Source of the DNA: Streptomyces sp. DSM 15324 | GTDB lineage: Bacteria; Actinomycetota; Actinomycetes; Streptomycetales; Streptomycetaceae | DNA: 64,000 bases | Direction of reading: 5' to 3' | NCBI RefSeq assembly: GCF_001514285.1 | Contig: NZ_KQ949029.1 | Span: 354,800-418,799 of the forward strand | Shown here: positions 31,534 to 39,724 of the stretch, one piece after another | How positions within the stretch are numbered: position 1 is the stretch's first letter | How the letters are laid out: each line of letters starts with the position of its first letter | Notes under the pieces: model-generated | Told to the model about the DNA's origin: nothing | What the model saw: only the letters and a program-made list of their open reading frames with translations | Databases searched by the model: none | Translations under genes and position numbers: made by a program

Positions 31534-34487
31534 TGCGTACCAGCGAGGAGATCTACCACCGGGTGCGCTGGGATCCGCGGTTCGACCCGGCGCGGTTCGT
31601 GCTCGGCATCAACCAGCGCCAGGCCGCGCCGAAGCGGGTGCCGCTGCCGGCGTTCGTGCCGGGCGGCGAGATCCCCTGGCACCGGGTGCTGTTCGTGGAG
31701 GCGGACGGCGAGCTGGTGTGGGACCGCGCCACCGGGGTGGACCGTATCGACACCTCCGGCGCCGGCCGGGTGCGGGAGGCGCGACGGCTGCGGGCGCCCT
31801 TCTTCACGGCGCGCACCCCGCACGCCTGGGACGCGACGGCCGGGCGCTGGCGGCCCGCGCCGCCGCCCCGGCCGCCCCGGCCGTCCCCGCCGTCCCCGCC
31901 GTCCCCGCCGTCCCCGCCGTCCCCGCCCTCGGCGCCGGACACGGGGCACGACCGGGTGCGGATCCTCACCTGGAACACGCTCTGGGACCGCTACGACAGC
32001 CACCGCATCGACACCGCCCGGCGCCGCCCGCTGCTGCTCGAGGCGCTGGAGCGCGCCGACGCGGACGTCATCGCCCTCCAGGAGGTCGAGGCGGGGCTGC
32101 TGACCATGCTGCTGGTCGCCGACTGGACACGGGCGGGCTACACGCTGGCCACCGACCCCTACGGCAAGGACGTCGACGACTGCGGTCTGCTGCTGCTCAG
32201 CCGGCTGCCCGTGCGGGAGGGGGCCGTGCACGTCCTCGGGCACCACAAGGCCGTCACCGCCCTCGTCGTGGACACCGCGTCGGGTCCGCTGACCGTGGCC
32301 GCCACCCATCTGACGAGCGACCACTCCGAGGACGGACCGGCCCGGCGCGCCGCCGAGCTGACCCGGCTGGCCGAGGGACTCTCGGGTGTCACGGGCGGCC
32401 TGGTCCTGGTCGGCGACTTCAACGACGGCGGGCCCGGCCCGGCGCGCACCCTCGGCATGCTCGACGCCTGGACCGAGACCCACGGGCCGGGCGACGACTC
32501 CCCCACCTTCGACCCGGGCGTGAACCCGCTGGCCGCCGTCTCCTCGCTCAGCGGCCGGGCCTCCCGCCTCGACCGGGTCTTCGTCCGCGCCGCCGACGGC
32601 CCGCGCGTGACCGGCGCCGCCCTGCTCGGCGACACCCCCACCCCGCAGGGGCTGTACGCCTCCGACCACTACGGGGTCGCCGCCGACCTGTACTGCGGCA
32701 CCGGTGCGCCCGTCGACGTGCTCGACCTCGCGCCGACGCCGCGCACGGCGCTCGCCTGGGTGCCGCCGCGTGACCTGTGGCCCGCGATCCAGGACGTGCG
32801 CCGCGACCACGACGTGCAGATCCGGCGCTGGCCGCCGCACGTCAACGTGCTCTTCGGGTTCGTCCCCGAGGCGGAGTTCGAGCGGGCGGCGCCGCTGCTG
32901 GCCACGGCCGCCGCTCAGGTCCAGCCGTTCACGGCCCGGCTCGACGGGCTGCACACCTTCGGGCACCGGCACGGCGCCACGGTGTGGCTGGACCCGGCCG
33001 CGGCCGACGAGACGCCGTGGGCGGAGCTGTGGCAGGCCCTCGTACGGCGCTTCCCGCGCTGCCGGGGACGCCATGAGGGCTTCACCCCGCATCTGAGTCT
33101 CGGCCGGACCGGCGACCCGCACGCGGTCGAGGCCGACTGCGCGGCCCGGCTCTCGCCCATGACGGCGCGGGTCGGCGAACTGGTCCTGCTGTCCCGGCGC
33201 GGCACCGAACCGATGCGGCCGCGGGCCACGGTCGCGCTCGGCACCGGTGAGGTGCGCTGGCTGCCCGAGCCCGCCGTCGGCCGCCCCGACCGGGACTGGG
33301 CGGCCTGGGCCGGCCCCGCCCCCGGGCGGGAGGTCCGGCCCGACGCGGACGGGGCGGCGGCCGAGCGGGTCGTACGGCGCCTGACGGACGCGTTCGCCGA
33401 AGGCACCGTCGAGGTGGCCGGGTCCCGGCGCATGGGCTGCGCGCTCGCGGGCGCCGACCTCGACGTGGTGGCCGCGCTGCCGGGGGCGGTCGACCTCGCG
33501 GCCGTACGGGAGCGGGTCACGGCGGCGCTGCCGGAGGCGGCGCGGGTGCGGGAGGTCGTCGGCGCGCGGGTGCCGGGGCTGCGGCTGCGGGCCGAGGGGC
33601 TCGACGTGGACCTGGTGGTCGTGGGCACGGGGTCGGTGCCGCCCCGGGAGGCGGTGGCGCGACGGGCCGAACTGGGCGAGGCCGCGGCCATCGCCCTGAG
33701 CGCGGTGTCCGACGCCGACGCGGTCCTGGCGGCGGTGGGCGCGACGGGGGCGCCGGGGTTCGCGTCGCTGGCGCGTGTCGTGAAGGCGTGGGCGCGGGCG
33801 CGCGGGCTGGACTCCGCCCCGTTCGGCGGGCTGCCCGGGGTGGCGTGGGCGGTGCTCGCGGCCCGTACGGTCCGGGAGGCACCGGACGGCGCGGACGACG
33901 CCGAGCTGCTGCGGCGGTTCTTCGGCACCTGGGCCGCGTGGGACTGGCGGGCGCCGATCGCCCTCACCGGGGAGGACCCGGCGTCCGAGGACGGCGCCGC
34001 CCTGACGGTGCTGACCCCCGGCGCGCCGGTGCGCTCCTGCACCGGACAGGTCGGCGCCGCTACGGCGGATCTGCTGAGCCAGGAGTTGTACCGGGCCTGG
34101 GACATCGCGGAGACGGCGGCCGGGACCGGGACGGATCCCCGGCCCGCGCTCCTGTCCCCGCCGCCCCTGCACCGGCGCCACGCGTCCTGGGCGGTGGTGA
34201 CGGTCCGGGCCCGCCGCCCGGAGGACCTCGACGAGCTGAACGGGCGGGTACGGGGGCGGATGCGGGCGCTGCTCACGGCGCTGGCGGAGTCGGGCGTGAC
34301 GGAGGCCCACGCCTGGCCGCGGACGCTGCTCGACGAGCCGGCGGCCGCGCGGTACGCGATCGGGCTCGGGCGCACCTCGCCCCGTGCCGCGGAGCGGCTC
34401 GCGAGCGTCGCCGACCGCTGGCTCACGGGGCTGCCCGGGGTCGAGTGGGAGTGCGTCGAGGGCGGGGCGGTGCCCACGCCGAAGTGA
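31533..34487 (+). CDS. Four-enzyme RNA end-processing protein: MJ1316/DUF504 - EEP - 2H - polymerase-beta-type NTase
   Basis: A 984-residue protein. Residues 1-80 are an MJ1316/DUF504 domain (IPWHRVLFVE, LVWDR), thought to recognise RNA cyclic-phosphate ends. A Pro/Ser linker (108-133) leads to an endonuclease/exonuclease/phosphatase domain with Asn148 (TWN), LQEVE, GDFND and Asp378-His379 (SDHYG). A 2H phosphoesterase follows, with His436 (HVNVLFG) and His520 (HLSLGR). The C-terminal part is a nucleotidyltransferase of the poly(A) polymerase/CCA type: Gly630-Ser631, Asp642/Asp644 (DLDV) and Asp691/Asp693 (LDVDLVV), plus a helical PAP-like domain. The catalytic domains retain recognisable active-site residues. 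It is coupled to the ligase-kinase gene and completes an RNA-repair set. Confidence 0.9.
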   Translation: MRTSEEIYHRVRWDPRFDPARFVLGINQRQAAPKRVPLPAFVPGGEIPWHRVLFVEADGELVWDRATGVDRIDTSGAGRVREARRLRAPFFTARTPHAWDATAGRWRPAPPPRPPRPSPPSPPSPPSPPSPPSAPDTGHDRVRILTWNTLWDRYDSHRIDTARRRPLLLEALERADADVIALQEVEAGLLTMLLVADWTRAGYTLATDPYGKDVDDCGLLLLSRLPVREGAVHVLGHHKAVTALVVDTASGPLTVAATHLTSDHSEDGPARRAAELTRLAEGLSGVTGGLVLVGDFNDGGPGPARTLGMLDAWTETHGPGDDSPTFDPGVNPLAAVSSLSGRASRLDRVFVRAADGPRVTGAALLGDTPTPQGLYASDHYGVAADLYCGTGAPVDVLDLAPTPRTALAWVPPRDLWPAIQDVRRDHDVQIRRWPPHVNVLFGFVPEAEFERAAPLLATAAAQVQPFTARLDGLHTFGHRHGATVWLDPAAADETPWAELWQALVRRFPRCRGRHEGFTPHLSLGRTGDPHAVEADCAARLSPMTARVGELVLLSRRGTEPMRPRATVALGTGEVRWLPEPAVGRPDRDWAAWAGPAPGREVRPDADGAAAERVVRRLTDAFAEGTVEVAGSRRMGCALAGADLDVVAALPGAVDLAAVRERVTAALPEAARVREVVGARVPGLRLRAEGLDVDLVVVGTGSVPPREAVARRAELGEAAAIALSAVSDADAVLAAVGATGAPGFASLARVVKAWARARGLDSAPFGGLPGVAWAVLAARTVREAPDGADDAELLRRFFGTWAAWDWRAPIALTGEDPASEDGAALTVLTPGAPVRSCTGQVGAATADLLSQELYRAWDIAETAAGTGTDPRPALLSPPPLHRRHASWAVVTVRARRPEDLDELNGRVRGRMRALLTALAESGVTEAHAWPRTLLDEPAAARYAIGLGRTSPRAAERLASVADRWLTGLPGVEWECVEGGAVPTPK
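31881..31925 (+). repeat. Five tandem 9-bp units CCGTCCCCG encoding the Pro/Ser linker
   Basis: Five exact in-frame copies encode a flexible PSPPSP linker between the MJ1316 and EEP domains. Copy number may vary between strains without frameshift. Confidence 0.9.
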
Positions 34488-34624
34488 TCAGAATACGCAC
34501 ATGTGTGCGGTAAGTCCCGAGATGTCCCCAGGGCGGATTTTCGCCAGTAGGGTGGCGGGCGAATCCACGGCAGCCGGTACGACGTCGGGCTGCCGCATGC
34601 CGTCAGGGGGGCAGAGTCATACGG

Positions 34625-36310
34625 GTGCTCGCGGAGAGATACGAACTGGTCGAGGCCGTGGGGCGCGGGGGCATGGGGGAGGTCTGGCGTGCCACGGACC
34701 GCGAGCTCGGCCGGACGGTGGCGGTCAAGGTCCTGCCGCCGGAGCTCACCCGCCACGAGGAGTTCCGGGTCCGGTTCCGCCGGGAGGCGCGCACGGTCGC
34801 CTCGCTCAACCACCGCAACGTCGCGGTGCTGCACGACGTCGGGGAGGACACCACGGACGGCGGGACGACGCCGTTCCTGGTCATGGAGTTCATCGAGGGG
34901 CGCACCCTGACGGACGCGCTCACCGAGGGGCCGTTCACGGTCGAACGGGCGCTGTCCGTCGGCAGGGACATCGCCGACGCCCTCGCCCACAGCCACGGCC
35001 AGGGCCTCATCCACCGGGACATCAAGCCGTCCAACGTCATGCTGACGTCCGGGGGCGACATCAAGGTCCTGGACTTCGGGATCGCCAAGGTCGTCGCGGA
35101 GACCACGACCCGGCTCACGGCCACGGGCATGACGGTCGGCACCCCCGCCTACCTCTCCCCCGAACAGCTCACGGGGCGGTCGGTCGACGGCCGCTCCGAC
35201 CAGTACTCCACCGGCTGCCTGCTGTACGAACTGCTGACCGGCCGCCCGCCGTTCGTCGGCGACTCGCCGTTCGCGGTGATGCACCAGCACATCAGCCAGG
35301 AACCGCTCGTGCCGTCCCGGCTGCGACCGCAGATCCCGGCCGGCGTCGACGCGCTCGTGCTGCGCACCCTGGCCAAGGACCGCGAGGAGCGGCTCGGCAG
35401 CGCGGCGGAGCTGCGGGAGGCGCTGGCGGAGACCCTCGCCGCGCTGGGCGCGCCGGTGACGGCTCCCACCCGGCAGCCCGCCGCCTCGGCCCCGGTCACG
35501 CCGACCGCGCCGCCCGCGCCCACCGTCCCGCCCGCCCGCACGGCCGCCGATCCCCCGGCGGGACCGGGGCACACGGCCCTGGCCCAGCAGGAGACCCGCA
35601 CCGCGCCCGCACCGCCGCGGCCGTCCGGCCCGCCACCGGGCGAGCGGCCCGGCCCGGCCGCCTCCGACGGCACCCCGTCCCCCGCCCGGCGCTTCTCCGT
35701 CGGCGCCGGACGGCTCGTCGCCCTGCTGGGCCTCGTCGCCTCCGGTGTGGTCACCCTCGGCTACCAGGACCTGTACGACGACTCCCTCGAACCGCTGATC
35801 GGCGTGTGGGCGGCCACCGCCGTGCTGGGGCTCGCGGTGTTCCGCTGGTTCCCCCTCACCTCGACCTGCCTGTGGTGGGGCGCCGGGGCCCTGGCCGTCG
35901 CGAGCGTCACGGCGGGCGGAATGGACCGGGGCGCCGACTACTCCTCGGGGTACGGCTCGCTCTACTACTACGACTCCTACAGCAGTGAGTACTACAGCGC
36001 GTCCTACGACGGGATCGACCGCGTCGAGATCTTCGCCGCGCCGCTGCTCGCCCTCGCCGTGCTCTGTCTGGTCCGCGCCCTGCGCCCCCGCGACCCCTCC
36101 CCGCTCGCGGCGGCCTGCGCGCTGACCCTGGGCGGTACGGGGGTGGGCTGGCTGGCCTTCGACGACGAGGGCCAGACCGGGGTGTTCTCGGTCGCCTGGG
36201 GCCTGACCGCGATCGCCGCCGCCCTCCTCGAAGTCCGGGCCCGCCGCACGGCCACGCCCCGCCCCCGCCGCCGACTGCGGTTCGTGACGGCCGACCAGCG
36301 AACGACCTAG
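34625..36310 (+). CDS. Membrane Ser/Thr protein kinase (PknB-like catalytic domain, non-PASTA)
   Basis: A 561-residue kinase. The catalytic domain (1-275) has GRGGMGEVW, Lys35 (VAVKVL), HRDIKPSNV, DFG and the SPEQ activation end. A Pro/Ala-rich linker (280-360) leads to a membrane part with about four to five helices. A loop between helices is very rich in Tyr and Ser (YSSGYGSLYYYDSYSSEYYS, around residue 440). There are no PASTA repeats, so it does not look like a muropeptide sensor. GTG start at 34625, with AGGGGGGCAG upstream. It lies 137 bases after the RNA-repair operon in the same direction, with a possible own promoter (TAGGGT, about 34549). Confidence 0.92.
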   Translation: MLAERYELVEAVGRGGMGEVWRATDRELGRTVAVKVLPPELTRHEEFRVRFRREARTVASLNHRNVAVLHDVGEDTTDGGTTPFLVMEFIEGRTLTDALTEGPFTVERALSVGRDIADALAHSHGQGLIHRDIKPSNVMLTSGGDIKVLDFGIAKVVAETTTRLTATGMTVGTPAYLSPEQLTGRSVDGRSDQYSTGCLLYELLTGRPPFVGDSPFAVMHQHISQEPLVPSRLRPQIPAGVDALVLRTLAKDREERLGSAAELREALAETLAALGAPVTAPTRQPAASAPVTPTAPPAPTVPPARTAADPPAGPGHTALAQQETRTAPAPPRPSGPPPGERPGPAASDGTPSPARRFSVGAGRLVALLGLVASGVVTLGYQDLYDDSLEPLIGVWAATAVLGLAVFRWFPLTSTCLWWGAGALAVASVTAGGMDRGADYSSGYGSLYYYDSYSSEYYSASYDGIDRVEIFAAPLLALAVLCLVRALRPRDPSPLAAACALTLGGTGVGWLAFDDEGQTGVFSVAWGLTAIAAALLEVRARRTATPRPRRRLRFVTADQRTT

Positions 36311-36664
36311 GGGCGCCGGGTGCCCCAGAGGCCGGACGGCCCTCGACCGGGCCGCCAGGGCGGACGTGGGGACCTGCCGGGGATCGTCGTCCGGCGGACC
36401 GACCGCCGCTTCGCCTCCGAGGCGCTTACGCGAAGGCGCCCGGCGGAGACGGCCGAACGCGCAGGCCTCTACCGCGCCTTCACCGGCTGGGGCGCCCCTG
36501 ACCTGCGCCGCGACCGTCGAAGCGGGCGGGACACGGCCGAGCCGTGACCGCGAGGCCCGGTACGAAGGCGGCCGGGCCCCGGGTGCCCGCCACGCGACCG
36601 CGACCGGGGCCGGTGCACCCGTCCGCCCCGGCCCCGGCCTCGCGCCGCGCTCGCCCCTGCGCTC
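36311..36664. other. Intergenic region, no supported gene
   Basis: A 75-codon open frame on the plus strand (GTG at 36320 to 36547) has G/C-rich third positions but no ribosome binding site and an Arg-rich sequence without a recognisable pattern, so it is not called. A short GGGGC/GCCCC stem follows the kinase stop. Nothing else stands out. Confidence 0.5.
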
Positions 36665-37204
36665 CTACGGCGCCCTGCGGCGGGCCCGGCCCGCGCAGAT
36701 GGCCGCGAGGACGACCGACACGGCGACGATCCCGGCCGGTGCCAGGGCGAGCGAGGGCCAGTGCGGGCCGCCCTCCCCGGCCGGGGCGGACCGGAGTACC
36801 GCGGTGGCCGCCGCCGCGCACAACCCGCCGCCGAGGAGCCCGGCGACGATGCGCGGTCCCCGCCGGGGGCCGGCGGGAGCCGGGGCCGCGCACAGTTCCG
36901 TCCAGTCCCGCGCGGTCTGCCGTGCCTCGCGCCGCCGCTGGACGAGCGCACGGCCCCGCAGGACCGCCGTGACGGCCGTGCCGGTGACCGCCGCGGCTGC
37001 GGGCGCCCACCAGGCCTCCGCCAGGAACAGCAGCAGGGCGATCACTGCGGTCGTGCTCCAGCCGCTGAGACAGGCGGCCGCAGCGGTGCGGCGGGAGTCC
37101 GGGCGGTCGGCGCCGGCCCGCAGGTCGACGAGGGCCGGCAGATACCAGACACAGCCGGACACGGTCACCATCGCGACGCCGAGAGCGGCGACGGGCTGGG
37201 CCAC
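36665..37204 (-). CDS. Membrane protein in the ctaD operon
   Basis: A 179-residue protein with four likely membrane segments (VAALGVAMVTVSGCVWYLPA, TTAVIALLLFLAEAWWAPAA, IVAGLLGGGLCAAAATAVLR and SLALAPAGIVAVSVVLAAIC) and a basic cytoplasmic loop. Its GTG start is three bases after the ctaD stop, so it is in the same operon and may assist oxidase assembly. No family is recognised. Confidence 0.7.
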   Translation of the reverse strand: MAQPVAALGVAMVTVSGCVWYLPALVDLRAGADRPDSRRTAAAACLSGWSTTAVIALLLFLAEAWWAPAAAAVTGTAVTAVLRGRALVQRRREARQTARDWTELCAAPAPAGPRRGPRIVAGLLGGGLCAAAATAVLRSAPAGEGGPHWPSLALAPAGIVAVSVVLAAICAGRARRRAP

Positions 37205-37207
37205 GGC

Positions 37208-38872
37208 CTAGACCTCCGCCTCGAGCGCGGCGATCTCAGGGTGGTGCAGGTCGAAGGCGGGCGACTCGCTGCGGATGCGGGGCAGGGCGGTGAAGTTGTG
37301 GCGCGGCGGCGGGCAGGAGGTGGCCCACTCCAGGGAGCGGCCGTACCCCCAGGGGTCGTCCCCGGTGACCGGCGTGGCGTACTTGGCGGTCTTCCAGACG
37401 TTGTAGAGGAACGGCAGGATCGACAGGCCGAGCAGGAACGCCCCGAGGGTGGACAGGGTGTTGAGGGCGGTGAAGCCGTCGGCGGCCAGGTAGTCGGCGT
37501 ACCGGCGGGGCATGCCCTCCGCGCCGAGCCAGTGCTGGACCAGGAAGGTGAGGTGGAAGCCGGCCGTGAGTGTCCAGAAGGTGATCTTGCCGAGGCGTTC
37601 GTCGAGCATCCTGCCGGTGAACTTGGGCCACCAGAAGTGGAAGCCGGCGAACATCGCGTACACGACCGTACCGAAGACGGTGTAGTGGAAGTGGGCGACG
37701 ACGAAGTACGAGTCGGAGAGGTGGAAGTCCATCGGGGGTGACGCGAGGATCACCCCGGTGAGGCCGCCGAAGACGAACGTGACGAGGAAGCCCGTGGTCC
37801 ACAGCATCGGCGTCTCGAAGGACAGCGAGCCCTTCCACATGGTGCCGATCCAGTTGAAGAACTTCACGCCGGTCGGGACGGCGATGAGGAACGTCATGAA
37901 GGAGAAGAAGGGCAGCAGTACCCCGCCGGTGACGTACATGTGGTGGGCCCACACGGTCACGGACAGGCCGGCGATCGCGATGGTCGCGGCGACGAGCCCC
38001 ATGTAGCCGAACATCGGCTTGCGGCTGAAGACGGGGATCACCTCGGAGACGATCCCGAAGAACGGCAGCGCCAGGATGTAGACCTCGGGATGGCCGAAGA
38101 ACCAGAACAGGTGCTGCCAGAGCAGGGCGCCGCCGTTCGCCGCGTCGAAGACGTGGCTGCCGAACTTGCGGTCGCACTCCAGCGCGAACAGGGCCGCCGC
38201 GAGCACGGGGAACACGATCAGCACCAGGACGCCGGTCAGCAGCACGTTCCAGGTGAAGATCGGCATGCGGAACATGGTCATGCCGGGGGCGCGCATACAG
38301 ATGATCGTGGTGATGAAGTTGACGGCTCCGGCGATCGAGCCGAAACCGGACAGCGCAACGCCCATGATCCACAGGTCGGCGCCGAGGCCCGGGGAGTGCA
38401 CGGAGTCCGACAGCGGCGCGTAGAGGAACCAGCCGAAGGACGCCGCCCCGCCCGGTGTGAGGAAGCCGAAGGCGGCGATGGAGGAACCGAACAGGAAGAG
38501 CCAGAAGGCCAGCATGTTCAGCCGGGGGAAGGCGACGTCCGGGGCGCCGATCTGGAGCGGCATGATCCAGTTGGCGAACCCGGTGAACAGCGGCATCGCG
38601 AACATCAGGAGCATGATCGAGCCGTGCATCGTGAACGCCTGGTTGAACTGTTCGTTCGACATCAACTGGAGCCCGGGCCGGGCCAGTTCGGCCCGCATCA
38701 GCAGCGCAAGGACACCGCCGACGAGGAAGAACACGAACGCGCTGACCAGATACAGCGTGCCGATCCTCTTGTGGTCGGTGGTCGTCAGCCACTCCACCCA
38801 GGAGGGCCGCGCCGGGGCCCCCGCGGCGCTTCCCGGTGCTCTCTCCACCAGTTCCGTACGTGCCTCGTCCAC
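37208..38872 (-). CDS. ctaD: Cytochrome c oxidase subunit I (aa3-type)
   Basis: A 554-residue heme-copper oxidase subunit with about 12 membrane helices. Heme a ligand His lies in FTMHGSIML, the CuB His-Tyr site in FWFFGHPEVYIL, the two CuB histidines in VWAHHMY, and the heme a3/a ligands in VVAHFHYTVFG. Subunits II and III are not adjacent, so this looks like a second, separate ctaD copy of the kind streptomycetes carry beside the main cta operon. It is followed by a small membrane-protein gene in the same operon. Confidence 0.96.
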   Translation of the reverse strand: MDEARTELVERAPGSAAGAPARPSWVEWLTTTDHKRIGTLYLVSAFVFFLVGGVLALLMRAELARPGLQLMSNEQFNQAFTMHGSIMLLMFAMPLFTGFANWIMPLQIGAPDVAFPRLNMLAFWLFLFGSSIAAFGFLTPGGAASFGWFLYAPLSDSVHSPGLGADLWIMGVALSGFGSIAGAVNFITTIICMRAPGMTMFRMPIFTWNVLLTGVLVLIVFPVLAAALFALECDRKFGSHVFDAANGGALLWQHLFWFFGHPEVYILALPFFGIVSEVIPVFSRKPMFGYMGLVAATIAIAGLSVTVWAHHMYVTGGVLLPFFSFMTFLIAVPTGVKFFNWIGTMWKGSLSFETPMLWTTGFLVTFVFGGLTGVILASPPMDFHLSDSYFVVAHFHYTVFGTVVYAMFAGFHFWWPKFTGRMLDERLGKITFWTLTAGFHLTFLVQHWLGAEGMPRRYADYLAADGFTALNTLSTLGAFLLGLSILPFLYNVWKTAKYATPVTGDDPWGYGRSLEWATSCPPPRHNFTALPRIRSESPAFDLHHPEIAALEAEV

Positions 38873-38951
38873 CGGTGTGTGTCCTCCCCTTGGTCTCTGT
38901 CGGCTCGGCTTCTCGCCGAGCCAAGATCACCGCAGGCGAGGAAGGCGCCGG

Positions 38952-38967
38952 TAGGGTCGAACGGCCC
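38952..38967 (+). repeat. 16-bp direct repeat, copy 1 (TAGGGTCGAACGGCCC)
   Basis: An exact copy of the sequence at 39588-39603, in the same orientation. The two copies flank the SLOG-like gene. The preceding bases are also alike (CCGG before TAGGG, with one extra C in copy 2). TAGGGT could serve as a -10 box. Confidence 0.7.
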
Positions 38968-39027
38968 CGGCTGGTCCCGGGCCCCGGGGCCCGAAGGTCC
39001 CGTGACGCCCGGGCCGGGACCCGGCCG

Positions 39028-39528
39028 TCACCGCCGGGGCGGCGTCACGCGCAGCGTGGTGCGGCTCGCGCCCGCCGGCCAGAGCACCTCGACCTCGACG
39101 CCGCGGGCACGGGCGTAGGCCACCAGGTGCGCGGTGGCGTCCCGGCCGTCGGAGGGCGAGCCGTCCCATACGGCCACCAGGCGTCGGCAGCCCGCGACGA
39201 TCTCCTCGTCGGCGCCGACGCACGCGTCGCGGTCGCCGGGGTCGTACGTCAGCAGCCGCACCTCCCGGGCGAGCAGCAGCAGTTCCCCGGTCGGCACCCG
39301 GTCCCGTTCAGGCAGCAGGGCGGGCACCATGCCACTGGCGGGGATCACCACGACCAGGTCCCGCCCCGCCACCCGCAGCGCCCGCGCGAAAGCCAGCGGG
39401 GCGCCTCCTCCGGCCCGCACCACTCCCGGTCCGCCGTCGGACTCCCCCCGCAGCCGAGCCACCAGCCCGGCCTCGATCAGCCCGAGGCTCTCCGAGGTGA
39501 CGTCGGCGTGGCCCACCACCGCGATCAT
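39028..39528 (-). CDS. Rossmann-like protein, possibly of the SLOG superfamily
   Basis: A 166-residue protein. It starts with a beta-strand and turn (MIAVVGHADVTSESLGLIEA), has a central VVIPASG loop, and ends with ADEEIVAGCRRLVAVWDGSP, then DATAHLVAYARARGVEVEVL. A nucleotide-binding-like start and a terminal strand followed by a helix resemble SLOG/DprA-type ligand sensors. The ATG at 39528 is chosen because GGAAGGAG precedes it at ideal spacing; an upstream ATG at 39570 is weaker. It is flanked by a 16-bp direct repeat. Family assignment is tentative. Confidence 0.65.
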   Translation of the reverse strand: MIAVVGHADVTSESLGLIEAGLVARLRGESDGGPGVVRAGGGAPLAFARALRVAGRDLVVVIPASGMVPALLPERDRVPTGELLLLAREVRLLTYDPGDRDACVGADEEIVAGCRRLVAVWDGSPSDGRDATAHLVAYARARGVEVEVLWPAGASRTTLRVTPPRR

Positions 39529-39587
39529 CCACCGCTCCTTCCGTCCGGTCCACGCGATCAGTGAAGTCACGGCCCCGCGGGCCCGGC

Positions 39588-39603
39588 TAGGGTCGAACGG
39601 CCC
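39588..39603 (+). repeat. 16-bp direct repeat, copy 2 (TAGGGTCGAACGGCCC)
   Basis: Second exact copy, 636 bases after the first (start to start), between the SLOG-like gene and the phosphatase gene, where TAGGGT could be a -10 for the phosphatase gene. Confidence 0.7.
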
Positions 39604-39724
39604 TGAACGGGAGCGTTCGGCGCGGCGAGCCGGGGGCGGGCACGGGGGCCGCCGGACACGGCGGTCGCCACGGTTCCAGATATGGTGATTTCGTATGAAA
39701 TGTTGTCCAGGGTGAGGTCATGCG

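Noticed and set aside
31881..31925. 9-bp repeats considered as iterons or a regulatory array
   Set aside because: They are exact, in frame and encode a Pro/Ser linker between two protein domains.
30708..34310. 1200-codon antisense open frame opposite the RNA-repair genes
   Set aside because: Low-complexity Arg/Pro/Gly composition and no motif, while the plus strand shows several intact catalytic domains over the same bases.
34496..34503. CACATGTG palindrome downstream of the RNA-repair operon considered as an operator
   Set aside because: Only 8 bp, one copy, and the surrounding bases break the symmetry.
32915..35572. 885-codon antisense open frame spanning two plus-strand genes
   Set aside because: It crosses the intergenic region and kinase gene without any recognisable domain, and its composition is that of a shadow.
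36320..36547. 75-codon plus-strand open frame after the Ser/Thr kinase gene
   Set aside because: Third positions are G/C-rich, but there is no ribosome binding site, no hydrophobic or motif pattern, and an Arg-rich sequence. Kept as intergenic.
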